Shown in pieces: positions 21,105-31,052 of a stretch of DNA of 64,000 nt. The position numbers and the translations under genes are program-made. Every line of letters starts with the position of its first letter. Positions within the stretch are counted from its first letter, which is position 1. Source of the stretch: Septoria linicola (Eukaryota > Ascomycota > Dothideomycetes > Mycosphaerellales > Mycosphaerellaceae); NCBI GenBank assembly GCA_024114885.1, contig CP099418.1, positions 434,001 through 498,000 of the forward strand. Reading direction: 5' to 3'. The notes beneath the pieces are model-generated. The model was not told where the DNA came from. It searched no databases and was given only the letters and a program-made list of their open reading frames with translations.

Positions 21105-22391
21105 TCACGCCCGATTCGCAACATCAACCTGTACATCAAAGTTAGCCTTCAGAATCATCACTTCCAATCACCTCTCGGCTAGAGTAGAACTCACCTCAGC
21201 ACCCGCTCCCTTCCTCCTCCCATACCACCCCTCATCACCCACATACCCACTCGACCCAACACCAATCGCAAAACTCCGATCCTTGCTCCTGGCGCCCCAC
21301 GCCCAGCCCTGACCTCTCGAGATCGGCAAGTGATACCACCGGAATGCGAGCCAGGCTGTAGAAATTCCAATCAGACTGCCGAAGATGATGTCGAAGCCGA
21401 AGTGGTAGAATTCCGCCCAGCGCGTAGAGCAGATGTATACTGCGACTGCGATGGGGAGGAGAGCGGGGATGATGAGGTAGTTTGGTGGGGCCGCAGCGGC
21501 GTTGCGGACGGAGAGGAGGTTGGAGGTTGTTGTTGTGGTGGACATGCTTTGGTTTTGGTGGGCGTTGGAGCTGTGCGTGAAGTCTGAATCGTCTCCTTCT
21601 TCGCGCTTGGTCTCGTAGGATGTTCCTCGTGCTCGGTTGGCGTGGAGGGGGAGCAGTTCGTGGTCGTTTGATGGGAGGGGACCTTTTTGTTGTTGGTTGG
21701 TGAAGACCGCCGGGAGGTGTGGAAGGCCGATGCCAAATTTACTGCAGAAGTAGAGGGTAAGGTAGAGAAGACCGGACCAGGACCAGGAGGCGTGGCCACT
21801 AGGGAAGGAGCGGAAGCCATCTTGCAGCTTCTCCACGTCTGTCTGAGTGCAGATGGACGAGTCGACGAGTGTCCAGCGAGCGCTGATGTCTTGACCTAAC
21901 CCTCCCACGTAGGAGCTCATGAGGTCCTCCAAGTTGGGTTCACATCTCGCGAGCAAGTTTGGTCGTGGTTTGCCGAAGAGGTTCTTCATGCCTTGGGTGA
22001 CGAAGAAACCCACAGCCACTGAAAGACATAGTCCTGCCAATCCCTTCTCCAGCTCCCACAGTTTCAGCCTGAGCACCTGGCTTCTTGTCGAGATCCGTCG
22101 CACTTCACCTCCTGGCACGAAGATCAGAGTGATGAGTGTGATAATCCCTGCCGGTACCAGGAAAGCCACCACTCCAAGCATCCATACTGGAACTGACTCC
22201 TCCACGTATGGGTATGATATCTCTTGATTCAGCAGCGAAAATGGGCGATGCTTAGGATGTACCAGCGACAGCAGACCGCCAGCTCCTGCAAACACAATGA
22301 TGATGACCCAGTCGAAGATGTACGACGCGATGAGCTTCTTGGAGGGTTGACCCATCTCGCGAGCCGCGCTCATGATGGTTCCCCTGTTCAT
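21105..22391 (-). CDS. PAP2-family lipid phosphate phosphatase
   Basis: Integral-membrane phosphatase acting on phosphatidate, diacylglycerol pyrophosphate or related lipids (Dpp1/Lpp1 type). The main exon is open from 22391 to 21168 (407 aa if unspliced). Catalytic motifs are KNLFGKPRP (residues 136-144), FRSFPSGHAS (PSGH 197-200), and TRWAEFYHFGFD near residue 325, with about six TM helices around them. A Ser/Thr/Asn-rich loop of about 70 residues separates motifs two and three. A strong GTGAGT donor at 21194 and a CTAAC branch point plus TACAG ending at 21129 suggest a 66-nt terminal intron. Splicing would replace the last residues (VSSTLAER) with VDVANRA from an exon at 21128-21105; I used that end. 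Two in-frame ATGs lie six codons apart at the start. Confidence 0.85.
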
Positions 22392-23379
22392 GGTGGGTGT
22401 TTGTCGTCGTCGTCTTGTAGTAGCCCGACAATGTCAACCAGCTTCGTAGGTAAGTAGGTCGCGATGGACGTGTCGCGAAGTCAGCGCCAATACAGCTCAG
22501 GTGATGGACAAGAAGAAGGCAAAACAAGGAAAGTAGTGACCGCGACAGCAGCAGCAGCAGAAAGAAGCAATGGAATGTCACTTGTGATGGGCGGTTGGGC
22601 CAAGCCGATCTTACGCTCTTGGTATCTGCTGAGCCACCTTCTGCTGTATCAGCGTGCAAACGTAGTGTCGTCTCACATCGTTTGAGGCGCGTCTCCTTTT
22701 CTGCTGTCGATCAATGGACAAATACCGCGCTTTCCGCGCAGAAAGTTCCGTATCATGACCATTCGGACAGTCGTGTGCGCTCTTGCCCAAACGAAACAAA
22801 TTGGTCGAGGCCGCGAATCCTTCGCAAATCGTCACGGTGGAAAATGGGGGAGACGAGACGCCAGGCTAATTTTGGTGCTTGCGGAGAGAGGTGTTGCGGG
22901 AAGGAGAGCCAATGAGAACATGTTTCGAAAGAAACGCTGCGAGCAATCGAGACTAGAGCTACTTGGCAATGACGAAGATTTTGTGAATCATCACATTCCT
23001 CGAGGCGTGGCAGCAGAACAGAAGACATGCCATGACTGCCATACTCGCTTTGCCGTTCAGATAGATTCGTCCACCCAAGCACGACATCCATACCGAATAT
23101 CATCTTGGCACTCGTTTGGACAGATCGCGGGCATTGTAACTGAACGAAATACTCCACCGTCTAGCACCTGTACGATATAATTGATCCAGTCGGTAGCTGT
23201 ACGCTGCATTCAGTGGGGCCACTGTCTATCTCGACATTGAATACCGCTCTTGACTCTGGTATCGTGGCATGCAGCTGGAGATCTATCCTCGACCCTCCCT
23301 CTCAGCAGGAGGCTGGCCGAAGCAATCGCGTAGCGCTACAAGTCTATCATGGTCGAAAGCAGTCGATAACTTTCTACCC
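22392..23379. other. Intergenic, 5' of the PAP2 gene and 3' of ARG8
   Basis: Both neighbours are on the minus strand, so this should hold the PAP2 promoter. A plus-strand ORF near 22755-23180 has no domain and an Arg-rich composition unlike a real protein. Nothing else seen. Confidence 0.5.
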
Positions 23380-24886
23380 TCACCGCATAGGACGCATTTC
23401 TTGCTGCCCGTCTGTCCCTGGAATCTTGCCAGGTTCGCGGAAGACGGCTTGCATAGCGTCTTCCAGAATCTCCATCCCCTCTTCAATCTCTGCCTCAGAA
23501 ATCGTCAAAGGTGGCACGAATCGCAACGTGTTTGTACCACAAGTGATCACAAGCAGACCTCGCTCACGCGCTGCTGTGATGACAGGTGTGGGATCAGCGT
23601 TCAGCTGCAGTCCCAATATAAGTCCGCGGCCTCGAACTTCCTGCACAATATGTGGGAAGGCCTCGTGAATGCGCACAAAGTGCTCGCGGAAGCGAGCCTC
23701 CTTCTTGAGCACATCCTTCTGCAGCTCTGGATCAGATAGTCGAGTAACGATGTAATGTGCCAGGCGGCATCCAAGCGGGTTACCGCCATATGTCGTGCCG
23801 TGATCTCCAGTCACAATCTTGCTTGACACATCTTCCGTCACCAGAGTTGCGCCGATCGGGAAGCCGTTTCCAAGCGCTTTGGCAGTCGTGACAACATCTG
23901 GATGAGCCTCTTTGGGCAGTGCAGCGTGTGCCCACAGCTTGCCAGTACGCGCAAGACCACATTGGATTTCATCGTGGATCAGGATGGCGCCCACCTCCGT
24001 ACACCGCTTGCGGAGTGCAAGCAAGAACTCTTGGGTAGCAACATTGACACCTCCCTCGCCTTGAATAGGCTCAATGATCACTCCACAGGTCTTCTCCGTG
24101 ACTAGATCGTTGATCCCTGCAACATCGTTGTATGTACCGTACCTGAAGCCGGGTATCATAGGTGAGAATGGCTTCTGGTATTTGGGGTTGGGTGTCGCGG
24201 ATAGAGATCCCATAGTGCGTCCATGGAATGAGCCTTGGAAGCTGACAAGCTCGTGCTTGCTGCCATCCGGCTGTACACTGCGTCCATATTTCCTTGCGAA
24301 CTTGATCGCAGCCTCATTGGCCTCGCTGCCAGAATTGCACACGAAGACTCGTGCAGCATCGAATCCACCAGCCTCGCGGGTTTTCTCAACAAGCAGCTGA
24401 CTCAATGCACCAGTCCACGGGTTGTAGTATAGGTTCGAAGCGTGTACCAGCGTTTGTGACTGCTCGTATAAGATCTTGCTCATCTGTGGATCACAGTGAC
24501 CCAATGCATTGACGGCGATGCCTGCTGTGAAGTCCAAGTACTGCCTGTTCTCAATGTCCCAAATGTAGCTTCCCTCGCCCTTGTGGAAGACTGGTGGTGG
24601 TCGAACATATGTAGGGACCATAAATGGCGCATGTGACTCTACAAGGCGTGCGGTTTGTGAATCGGCTGCTGGGTCGGGCGTACGAAGTGATGCTTCCTTC
24701 TGCTGACCAGTCAGCACACTCATGCAATCTCACAGTCTCCTTGCTTACCTCTATTGCCTGCCTCTGTCCGGCTGGCAGACTCGAGGGCGCTGTAGCTGCC
24801 GAAGCATAGCATCTACGGGCTGCAGAGGCACATGTCTGTGATCGAAGGACAGCGCTTATGCGCTTGCTACAGGTTCGGACGGACAT
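23380..24886 (-). CDS. ARG8: Acetylornithine aminotransferase, mitochondrial
   Basis: PLP-dependent class III aminotransferase that converts N-acetylglutamate semialdehyde to N-acetylornithine in arginine synthesis, in the mitochondrial matrix. Exons 24886-24749 and 24702-23380 give 486 aa; the 46-nt intron could also be read as 49 nt because of a CAGCAG acceptor. Exon 1 encodes a presequence starting MSVRTCSKRISAVLRSQ with Arg, Ser and Ala and no acid residues. The core has FVCNSGSEANEAAIKFARKY, SFQGSFHGRT, IHDEIQCGLARTG (PLP-binding Asp) and TTAKALGNGFPIGA, with Lys321 as the Schiff-base lysine. Length and motifs match fungal ARG8. Arginine genes are usually under cross-pathway (Gcn4/CpcA) control; a TGACTC word lies 62-67 bp upstream of the ATG. 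Confidence 0.96.
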
Positions 24887-24912
24887 CTCGACTGACAGAG
24901 GCACGAGAAACG

Positions 24913-25320
24913 ATGACCACGTCCAAAGCTGATTCAGTCGTCTGTCGTGACTCCACTGACGAGACATTTTTTGGCGATAAGGCGTGGCGTGATGCGATAC
25001 CGGCGGATCACGGACCCTGCAAGGACGATCGACAACGAATCCATGCTGCGATGGATCTGCTCATTAACTTCACTCTACGATACTCGACTGTTGGAATGAC
25101 TGCGAGCCACCATGTTGTCCTTCCATCTCTGCTGGACATCGTTACTCGGAGAAGTGATGCAGGAAAGGCTCAAGCCGAAGCCTTCGCCGACCACTTTGTC
25201 CGCCAATGGTGGCGAGAAGTCTATTCCACATTTGAAATGAAGCAAAAGAGACAACAGGAGCCGCACACTTCGACTACTGCTTACCAGCACGATCTATTCG
25301 CGTCCTGTTGGCCTTGCTAA
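24913..25320 (+). CDS. Small hypothetical ORF antisense to the ARG8 leader
   Basis: An open frame of 135 codons from an ATG at 24913 to a TAA at 25318, not recognised. Its predicted product is mildly acidic to neutral with a balanced composition, has no signal peptide or TM, and ends in a Gln/Thr-rich tail. It would share a short divergent promoter with ARG8 (26 bp between start codons), which is unusually tight. It could be a real small gene, an upstream exon, or chance. Confidence 0.2.
   Translation: MTTSKADSVVCRDSTDETFFGDKAWRDAIPADHGPCKDDRQRIHAAMDLLINFTLRYSTVGMTASHHVVLPSLLDIVTRRSDAGKAQAEAFADHFVRQWWREVYSTFEMKQKRQQEPHTSTTAYQHDLFASCWPC
24948..24953. promoter_or_regulatory. Possible Gcn4/CpcA half-match (TGACTC) upstream of ARG8
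   Basis: TGACTC sits 62-67 bp upstream of the ARG8 start codon. The full cross-pathway element is TGASTCA; the last base here is C instead of A. A nearby tgattca at 24930-24936 is another near match. The family context makes it plausible, but such words occur by chance. Confidence 0.25.
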
Positions 25321-27425
25321 CAACCACTGAGAGGGGCTGCGCTTCAGCTTTTCTGGAAATATCCTTGACGGAGGCGGTCCCGTTCGCTTGGCCGAATGGT
25401 TTGTAGTCGTGCATTGCAGCTCGCGGTCTGTCTCGGATCTAACAAATGCTGGCTACATGCTTCGGATCGGCTTGTGGGCTCGATACCTCCATGCTTGCAA
25501 CAGAGATCTGAGTTGCTTACAGCTTTGATGATCGATCTGACCTGCTCGGACAATTGGCAGGAACGACTTCACCAGATTGCTGGTCGTCAACTGTCCTTGC
25601 CAGCCACACGAACATCACAAGTCACAGCGAGCTGTTTCACGGCCCTCGCAGCGAAGTGGCTGTAGCCTGTACGGGCAAACTCTATGTATGGTCCGGATCA
25701 AGGTTTAGCAGCACATCTCCCACCCAAGCTCAACCGTCACTCTTGGTGTCTCCGAACAGTACTGTATTGGCGAGCGATGGGGCGAATGCACAGGTGCCAG
25801 ACTTTGTACATCCTGAAGTTGCACAGCTTCGCGAGTAACGAACGCTCTGTACTCCTGCAGCCTACGGTCTGTCTCGGGTCTATCGAGTGCTAGTTGTGTC
25901 TTCGGACCGGCTTGTGAGCTCGCAATGACATATGCGTGTAATAGAGATCTGGCGAGCCTGCAATGTGGATTTTGATACCTGCTGCACGGACGAATGGCAA
26001 GTACGACCTCGTCAATTGCTGGTTGTGAACTGTTCGCGCCGTGCACCTGTGAGCCACGAGATATTGGTAGCTGTTGCTTGCCCTTACCGTGGATGAATTG
26101 TACGGGCAAACGGGCAAAATCATCGGATCAAGGTTCAAGCAGGACTTCCTCCATGTTCCAGGCTACGTGCAAGAATGGGTGGCAGTCGTCATGAGCGGAG
26201 CATTTTCACAACATGTAAGTGGCTATTATTGCACCTGTCTCCGACCTGCGAGTCGACAGCCAAGGCATACTAAGTGCAACTGGCCAGGATTCGAAAGTAC
26301 GCGCTGCCACCAGTTTGTACGTCGCCTGGTTCGAGCTTCCCTCGTATCAATGTCGCTCCCACCAGACATCAATGCATCGAACAGCGAGGCGCGAACGCAC
26401 ATGCGCCATGTCATGTTCCACAGCTCTCGGATTCGCCGCCGCCGATTGATACCTTTCAACCACTCTCTGTCCAGCATGCTTCACGGAACCCGAGGAAGTT
26501 CAACTGGTCTCGACCTTGGCGCCGCGCTGGTGGCTTGCAGCACGCGACTGGGCAACACCAAGATTTGCGGAGCTCTGCACCTTTCTGAGCCGTGCACCAG
26601 TCAGTCTACCGTCGTGACATTCCTTCTCGTCGGTGCATCAGCTGCATTGGGTTCCATTCATCGAGATCAATCTGAAGTAAGAATCTGGAAATGACAAACA
26701 TCTTGCCACAGACGATCTCAAGGTTGAGGAAGTCACAAAATCATAGCATTTTGACTGAGGAGTGACATCTCCACCGTTCTTGAACATGGCAAGACCTGGG
26801 CATTTGCTTAGAACTGCAGTTGGCGTCTTGTTCAGAGCACAAGAACACAAGAGGTCGAAGACACTCGCCCAGAGAAAGGTTAACCGATAGACGAGCTGGG
26901 CCATCTAGTAGACACGTGCCAGGATATCTTTACGCGACCGGTTCCTGCAATCACGGATCCGACGTGCATACTTCGCAGCGGAATTGCTCCATTGAGGCAT
27001 CCTGCACAGAATGCTGCCGAAATGCTGGCCAGCTAGCTAGTGACAGCTGGGCTACACGTGCAGGGCCAAGAGATCTGGGCTCGTCTTTGAAATAAGCTCT
27101 GGGCCTTAGCTTGCGCGCCAACCCCAGACCTCCACACGAAATCATGGGGAAACCACTATCCGCTCATCTGCCGCTTGATATCGTGTGCAAAACGTGGCTT
27201 GAAGGCGTGCGATAGTCTGTTCCATGCATACGGGGAGTATCCACTCTCACGTTGTCTTGTGATCTAGAAACATGGAAGTTACAACACCAGTGGCGACAGG
27301 AGAACGCTGGCTGAACAGATAAAGCTGCTGTGTTTCCTCGCTCTACTGACAGGGTCAGCCAGGACTATCCTCGACTCAGGTCTATCTATCTTTCGACCTC
27401 ATTCACATCATCATCTTTCACCACC
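25321..27425. other. Gene-poor stretch with degenerate duplicated sequence, upstream of the MFS gene
   Basis: About 2.1 kb without a convincing gene. It contains a diverged direct duplication (next entry) and a segment at 26160-26252 related to 6.7 kb. A frame at 26074-26213 ends in GTAAGT, and a CTAAGT...CCAG acceptor-like string follows to 26290, as if an old gene exon remains. The last 300 bp before 27426 should hold the MFS promoter; they contain pyrimidine-rich tracts. Confidence 0.45.
25424..26163. repeat. Diverged direct duplication, unit about 0.3 kb, offset about 441 bp
   Basis: Copy A (about 25424-25738) and copy B (about 25865-26160) share ordered blocks. Examples: cggtctgtctcggatct against cggtctgtctcgggtct; ttcggatcggcttgtggg against ttcggaccggcttgtgag; acctgctcggacaattggca against acctgctgcacggacgaatggca in part; tgtacgggcaaac in both; and cggatcaaggtt in both. 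Many differences are transitions. Neither copy has an intact domain-bearing frame. Confidence 0.6.
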
Positions 27426-29009
27426 ATGGCCGATCTCGAGAAGTCAGGTGTTACCACGCTAGAGCGAACCATCAGCGACGAGTCTACGACTGATGAGCGT
27501 CTCAACTCATTCACCGAGGCGGAGAAGAAGAAGCTCATCTGGCGCATCGATGTCAGACTTGTGCTCACACTGGGCTTCATGTACTGCGTATCACTCATGG
27601 ACCGGTATGTTCATCTCCACAACGATGCAGGAATCCTCTTTGATAATTGAAACAGAACCAACTTGGGTATCGCTGTCGTTGCCGGCATGGGTGTCGACCT
27701 GAAGCTCATCGGGTTCCGCTACTCAACCCTCGTGCTGGTGTTCTTCATCACCTACGTCGCCCTCCAGCCTCCCGCTACCGTCATCCTTCGCAAAGTCGGA
27801 CCACGTATCTTCCTGCCAACGATCACCATCCTCTGGGGAGCCACCATGGTGACCTTTGCATTCATCAAGGAATGGCAACAGATGATTCCACTTCGTCTCG
27901 TGCTCGGTATCTTCGAGGCTGGTTTCTTCCCAGGTTGTGCATACCTCCTATCCTGCTGGTATCCACGATACGAGCTTCAGAAGCGTTACGCCGTCTTCTA
28001 CCTGATCGGTAGCTTGTCATCAGCCTTCTCTGGTGTCCTCGCATACGGCTTTTCTAAGATGGCTGGACTTGGAAATCTTGGTCCGGACTACGGTCAACAC
28101 TACGGTCCAACCAAGGCCAACCCAACTGCTCCAAGCGGAATCATGAGCGGTATCTCTGGCTGGCGCTGGATCTTCATCATGCAAGGTCTGATCACCTGTG
28201 CTGTCGCTGTCATCGGTGCCTTCACCATTGCCGACTTCCCAGAGAAGGCCTCCAAGAAGAGCAAGTCCCTCGCCGTCTCATTCTTGACTGAGCGGGAGGC
28301 CAACTTCATTGTTGCTCGCATTGAAGAGGACCGTCACGACGCCATTGCCGAGCCTTTCAAGCTCTCTACCTACCTGCGCTGCGGTCTGGACAGCAAAATC
28401 TGGGGTTTCGCGACTCTCTTCATGCTCACCACCACTACCACCTACGCCATCGCCTACTTCCTTCCAATCATTCTCCACGAGGGTATGGGCTACAGCGCTG
28501 CCATGGCCGAGTGCTTGATCGCTCCTCCATACATCGTCGCTGCCATTTGGATGTTCGGATGTGCCTGGTACGGTGACAAGAACCACATTCGTGGCCCAAT
28601 TGTCATCGTCAACGCCGTTCTTGGACTCATCGGTCTGCCACTCCTTGGTTTTGCAACCTCGCCAGCCGCACGTTACTTCGGTGTCTTCCTCGCAACTACC
28701 TCTTGCAACGCCAACGTTCCTGCCATTCTCTCTTTCCAGGCCAACAACATCCGTGGTCAATGGAAGCGCGCCTTTGCATCTGCCACTCTTGTTGGAGCTG
28801 GCGGCATTGGAGGAATCATTGGCAGCACTGTGTTCAGGTCGCAGGACAAGCCAGGATACAAGCCAGGTATCTATACCACCATGATTGCATGCGGAGGAGT
28901 TGTTATCATCACTGCTTTCATGATGCTCAAGTTTAACCGCGCGAACAAGAGAGCAGCGGCTGGAGGCAAGGTCATTGAGGGACTTTCGGGCTTCAGATAC
29001 ACATTGTAG
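27426..29009 (+). CDS. MFS transporter, anion:cation symporter (Dal5/Tna1-like) family
   Basis: Plasma-membrane transporter for an organic anion such as allantoate, nicotinate or another vitamin-like acid; the exact substrate is not visible. Exons 27426-27604 and 27656-29009 give 510 aa; the 51-nt intron splits an Arg codon within MDRTNLG. That motif, at the end of TM1, matches the DRxNxG signature of the ACS family. The acidic cytosolic N-terminus ends at a basic FTEAEKKKLIWRIDVRL. Twelve hydrophobic segments follow, with a central loop after WRWIFIMQGLIT and SFLTEREANFIVARIEEDR, also family-typical. The codon usage is strongly C-ending, which suggests good expression. Confidence 0.92.
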
Positions 29010-29671
29010 ATACCCTCTGCGGCGTGAAGCTGTAGACGCAATGATGAGCCATGATGATGATCATGAGTTGATGATGTGATCGTGCTTCCTCTCCTTTTCA
29101 TTTCTCTCCTCTACAATCATAGTCTCCCAATCTGGCGTGCTCGTGTTTCAGCGCTCAAGGCTTCTTGGTGCTATGAAGACTGGTATAGCCGCTCTCGTTG
29201 GCATGGTGTGCAGTGCTCCTGCCGAGCTGCGATATTTGCCATCGAGGCAGCTGCCACCAAGCTTGGCGCCGTGAAACTGACTTTCTTGATCACAACCTCG
29301 ACATCTCTCCTCCGCTCCAAGCCCGGCAAACATGCGCATCTCTGAACGCGCGAGCTGCGCTACGCGTACCGTGAGCGATATGACCTCTGATGCAGAGGTC
29401 AATCCGTAACATCGAGACGCGATGAGAGCAATTTGCGAGAGCGGCTGAGCTGCAGGCTCGAGCCGCCAACCTACCAGTACGCGATTGGAGTTCGTTTAAG
29501 GAAGTATCGTCAATTTCGCGACTCCTGCGGTCTCATTTGAGTAGCTTCATGTTGACATGTCATCCTCCAGCTGAAAGGGCAATTCGCATTTTCCAAATGC
29601 GCTGAATATTGTCGCGGAACCTGGCCTGCATCGCAAGTTGGAGCTGCCGATGTTTCAACAGATCAGCAAGC
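29010..29671. other. Intergenic between the MFS gene and the membrane-protein gene
   Basis: Both neighbours are on the plus strand. A TGATGATGATCATGAGTTGA-like run lies at about 29050. No gene, RNA or clear repeat. Confidence 0.5.
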
Positions 29672-31001
29672 ATGAGACTCCTCCGTACGGATTGCGAAGA
29701 GCTGAAGCTCGAGACTTTCAACGACGAGAGAAATTTCCACGGACAGCTTGTTGTAGACTGTCAGGACGAGTCCGTGCCGTTGTCGTTCGTCCTTGCTATT
29801 TCTGCATACCAGAAAGGACAGGGCTGGGACTACACCACATCAATCGAGCAACACTCAACCCCTCGCCCATGGATTGTTCCCTACACAGCCTACTCGTCTT
29901 TAGCTATTTTCGGCAGTAGTACGCGGCTTTTGAATCGTCGTCGGTGGAAGATCATAACCGTTGTGACTGAAATCTGCTACGAACATCTCGTCTACCAGAA
30001 CTCGCCATTGGCTCAAGATAACGATACGCTGGTCATCTCCTGTTCGGCTTCTCTCTATCTTCTTGCCATTCGCATGCTGGGCACTTGTGGCTATCTGCAT
30101 CCTGCCAACGGCTGCATTCTCGCCGATGGCCGTGCTTGCCATTCTCCGCTACCGGGCAGATCCCACTTAGCACATTGGAGATCTTTATTATCCACACCAG
30201 AAAGCATTGGACTCTCTGCAACTGTACCCCTTGCACTTTTGACCAGTGCTTTGATTCTCCTCGATTCCAAGCTATATCTATGCTGGCGACCGCAGTCATG
30301 GAGGCTGCCTATGCTAGCTTTGCTAAGGTGGACCAGCTTGCTGGATTCCTGGATAGCTGTCGCTCTCGTCCCGGACAAAGATCAGCCGATGACTTTCCTA
30401 CTAATCTTCGCCGTAAGTCCTCCCTGACGCCTTCCCAGTATGTACTGATCAATGTGCAGATCTCGACAAGGACGTTAACCAATATTCTGGTCGACGGCGG
30501 CCAAGCGTGGGTGTTTCTTTTCGGCCGAATCAGCAACGACCGTGAACTTTCGCAAGCCACGTTACATTTGACCATTTTATCCCTAGTCATCAACGTCTTA
30601 ACCATTCTCCTAGTGCTCCTTGCTATTGCGTATTCAGACATTGCGGGAATGACGCCCTGGAACGCTCGAGCGTGCAGTTCTCACTATCCCAATCTCGAAG
30701 CTGAAGGGGCAGCGCAGGGCTATAAGATCTGCACGGCAGTAGGTATCAACAACAGGGTGTACTGGTCGGCAACGTAAGACCTGCCCTTTCCTGCTTGTGG
30801 CCAGCACTGACATTCAACAGCTCTCTTGCCTTGTACCAGCTGGTGCTAGAGATCGTGACACTCCTACAACACTTCTTCGGCAGAGAGAGATCTGCACACG
30901 AACGCCAATTACGACGGAATAAGCTGCAGAGATTTGCGGAGTACAGTAGGAAGAAAGTGCGGCAAGTGCTTGATGGAGAGCTACGCGAGAAAGAAGATTG
31001 A
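29672..31001 (+). CDS. Hypothetical multi-pass membrane protein
   Basis: Not recognised. The model has exons 29672-30412, 30460-30773 and 30821-31001 (introns 47 nt each), 411 aa. The frame opens earlier only with a non-ATG codon; the first ATG is MRLLRTDCEE at 29672, though an upstream exon cannot be excluded. Hydrophobic segments include VISCSASLYLLAIRML, SATVPLALLTSALILL, FLLIFA (across intron 1), LTILSLVINVLTILLVLLAI and a final helix LALYQLVLEIVTLLQHFF. A basic, probably helical tail follows (RRNKLQRFAEYSRKKVRQ). About six TM segments are likely. The last two exons fit well; the first half is less certain. Its stop lies only 51 bp from the stop of the convergent AA12 gene. Confidence 0.6.
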
Positions 31002-31052
31002 TCAGAGCATGCGCTATATATCGATCGTACATGGCAAAGTGAGATTGCGGCG

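Noticed and set aside
22755..23180. A 141-codon plus-strand ORF upstream of the PAP2 gene
   Set aside because: Arg/Cys/Trp-rich noncoding-like composition, no domain, lies in the leader or promoter region of a minus-strand gene.
29672..29740. HET-domain-like start (MRLLRTDCEELKLETF) of the membrane-protein gene
   Set aside because: Only the first residues resemble a HET domain; the later HET motifs are absent and the rest is transmembrane.
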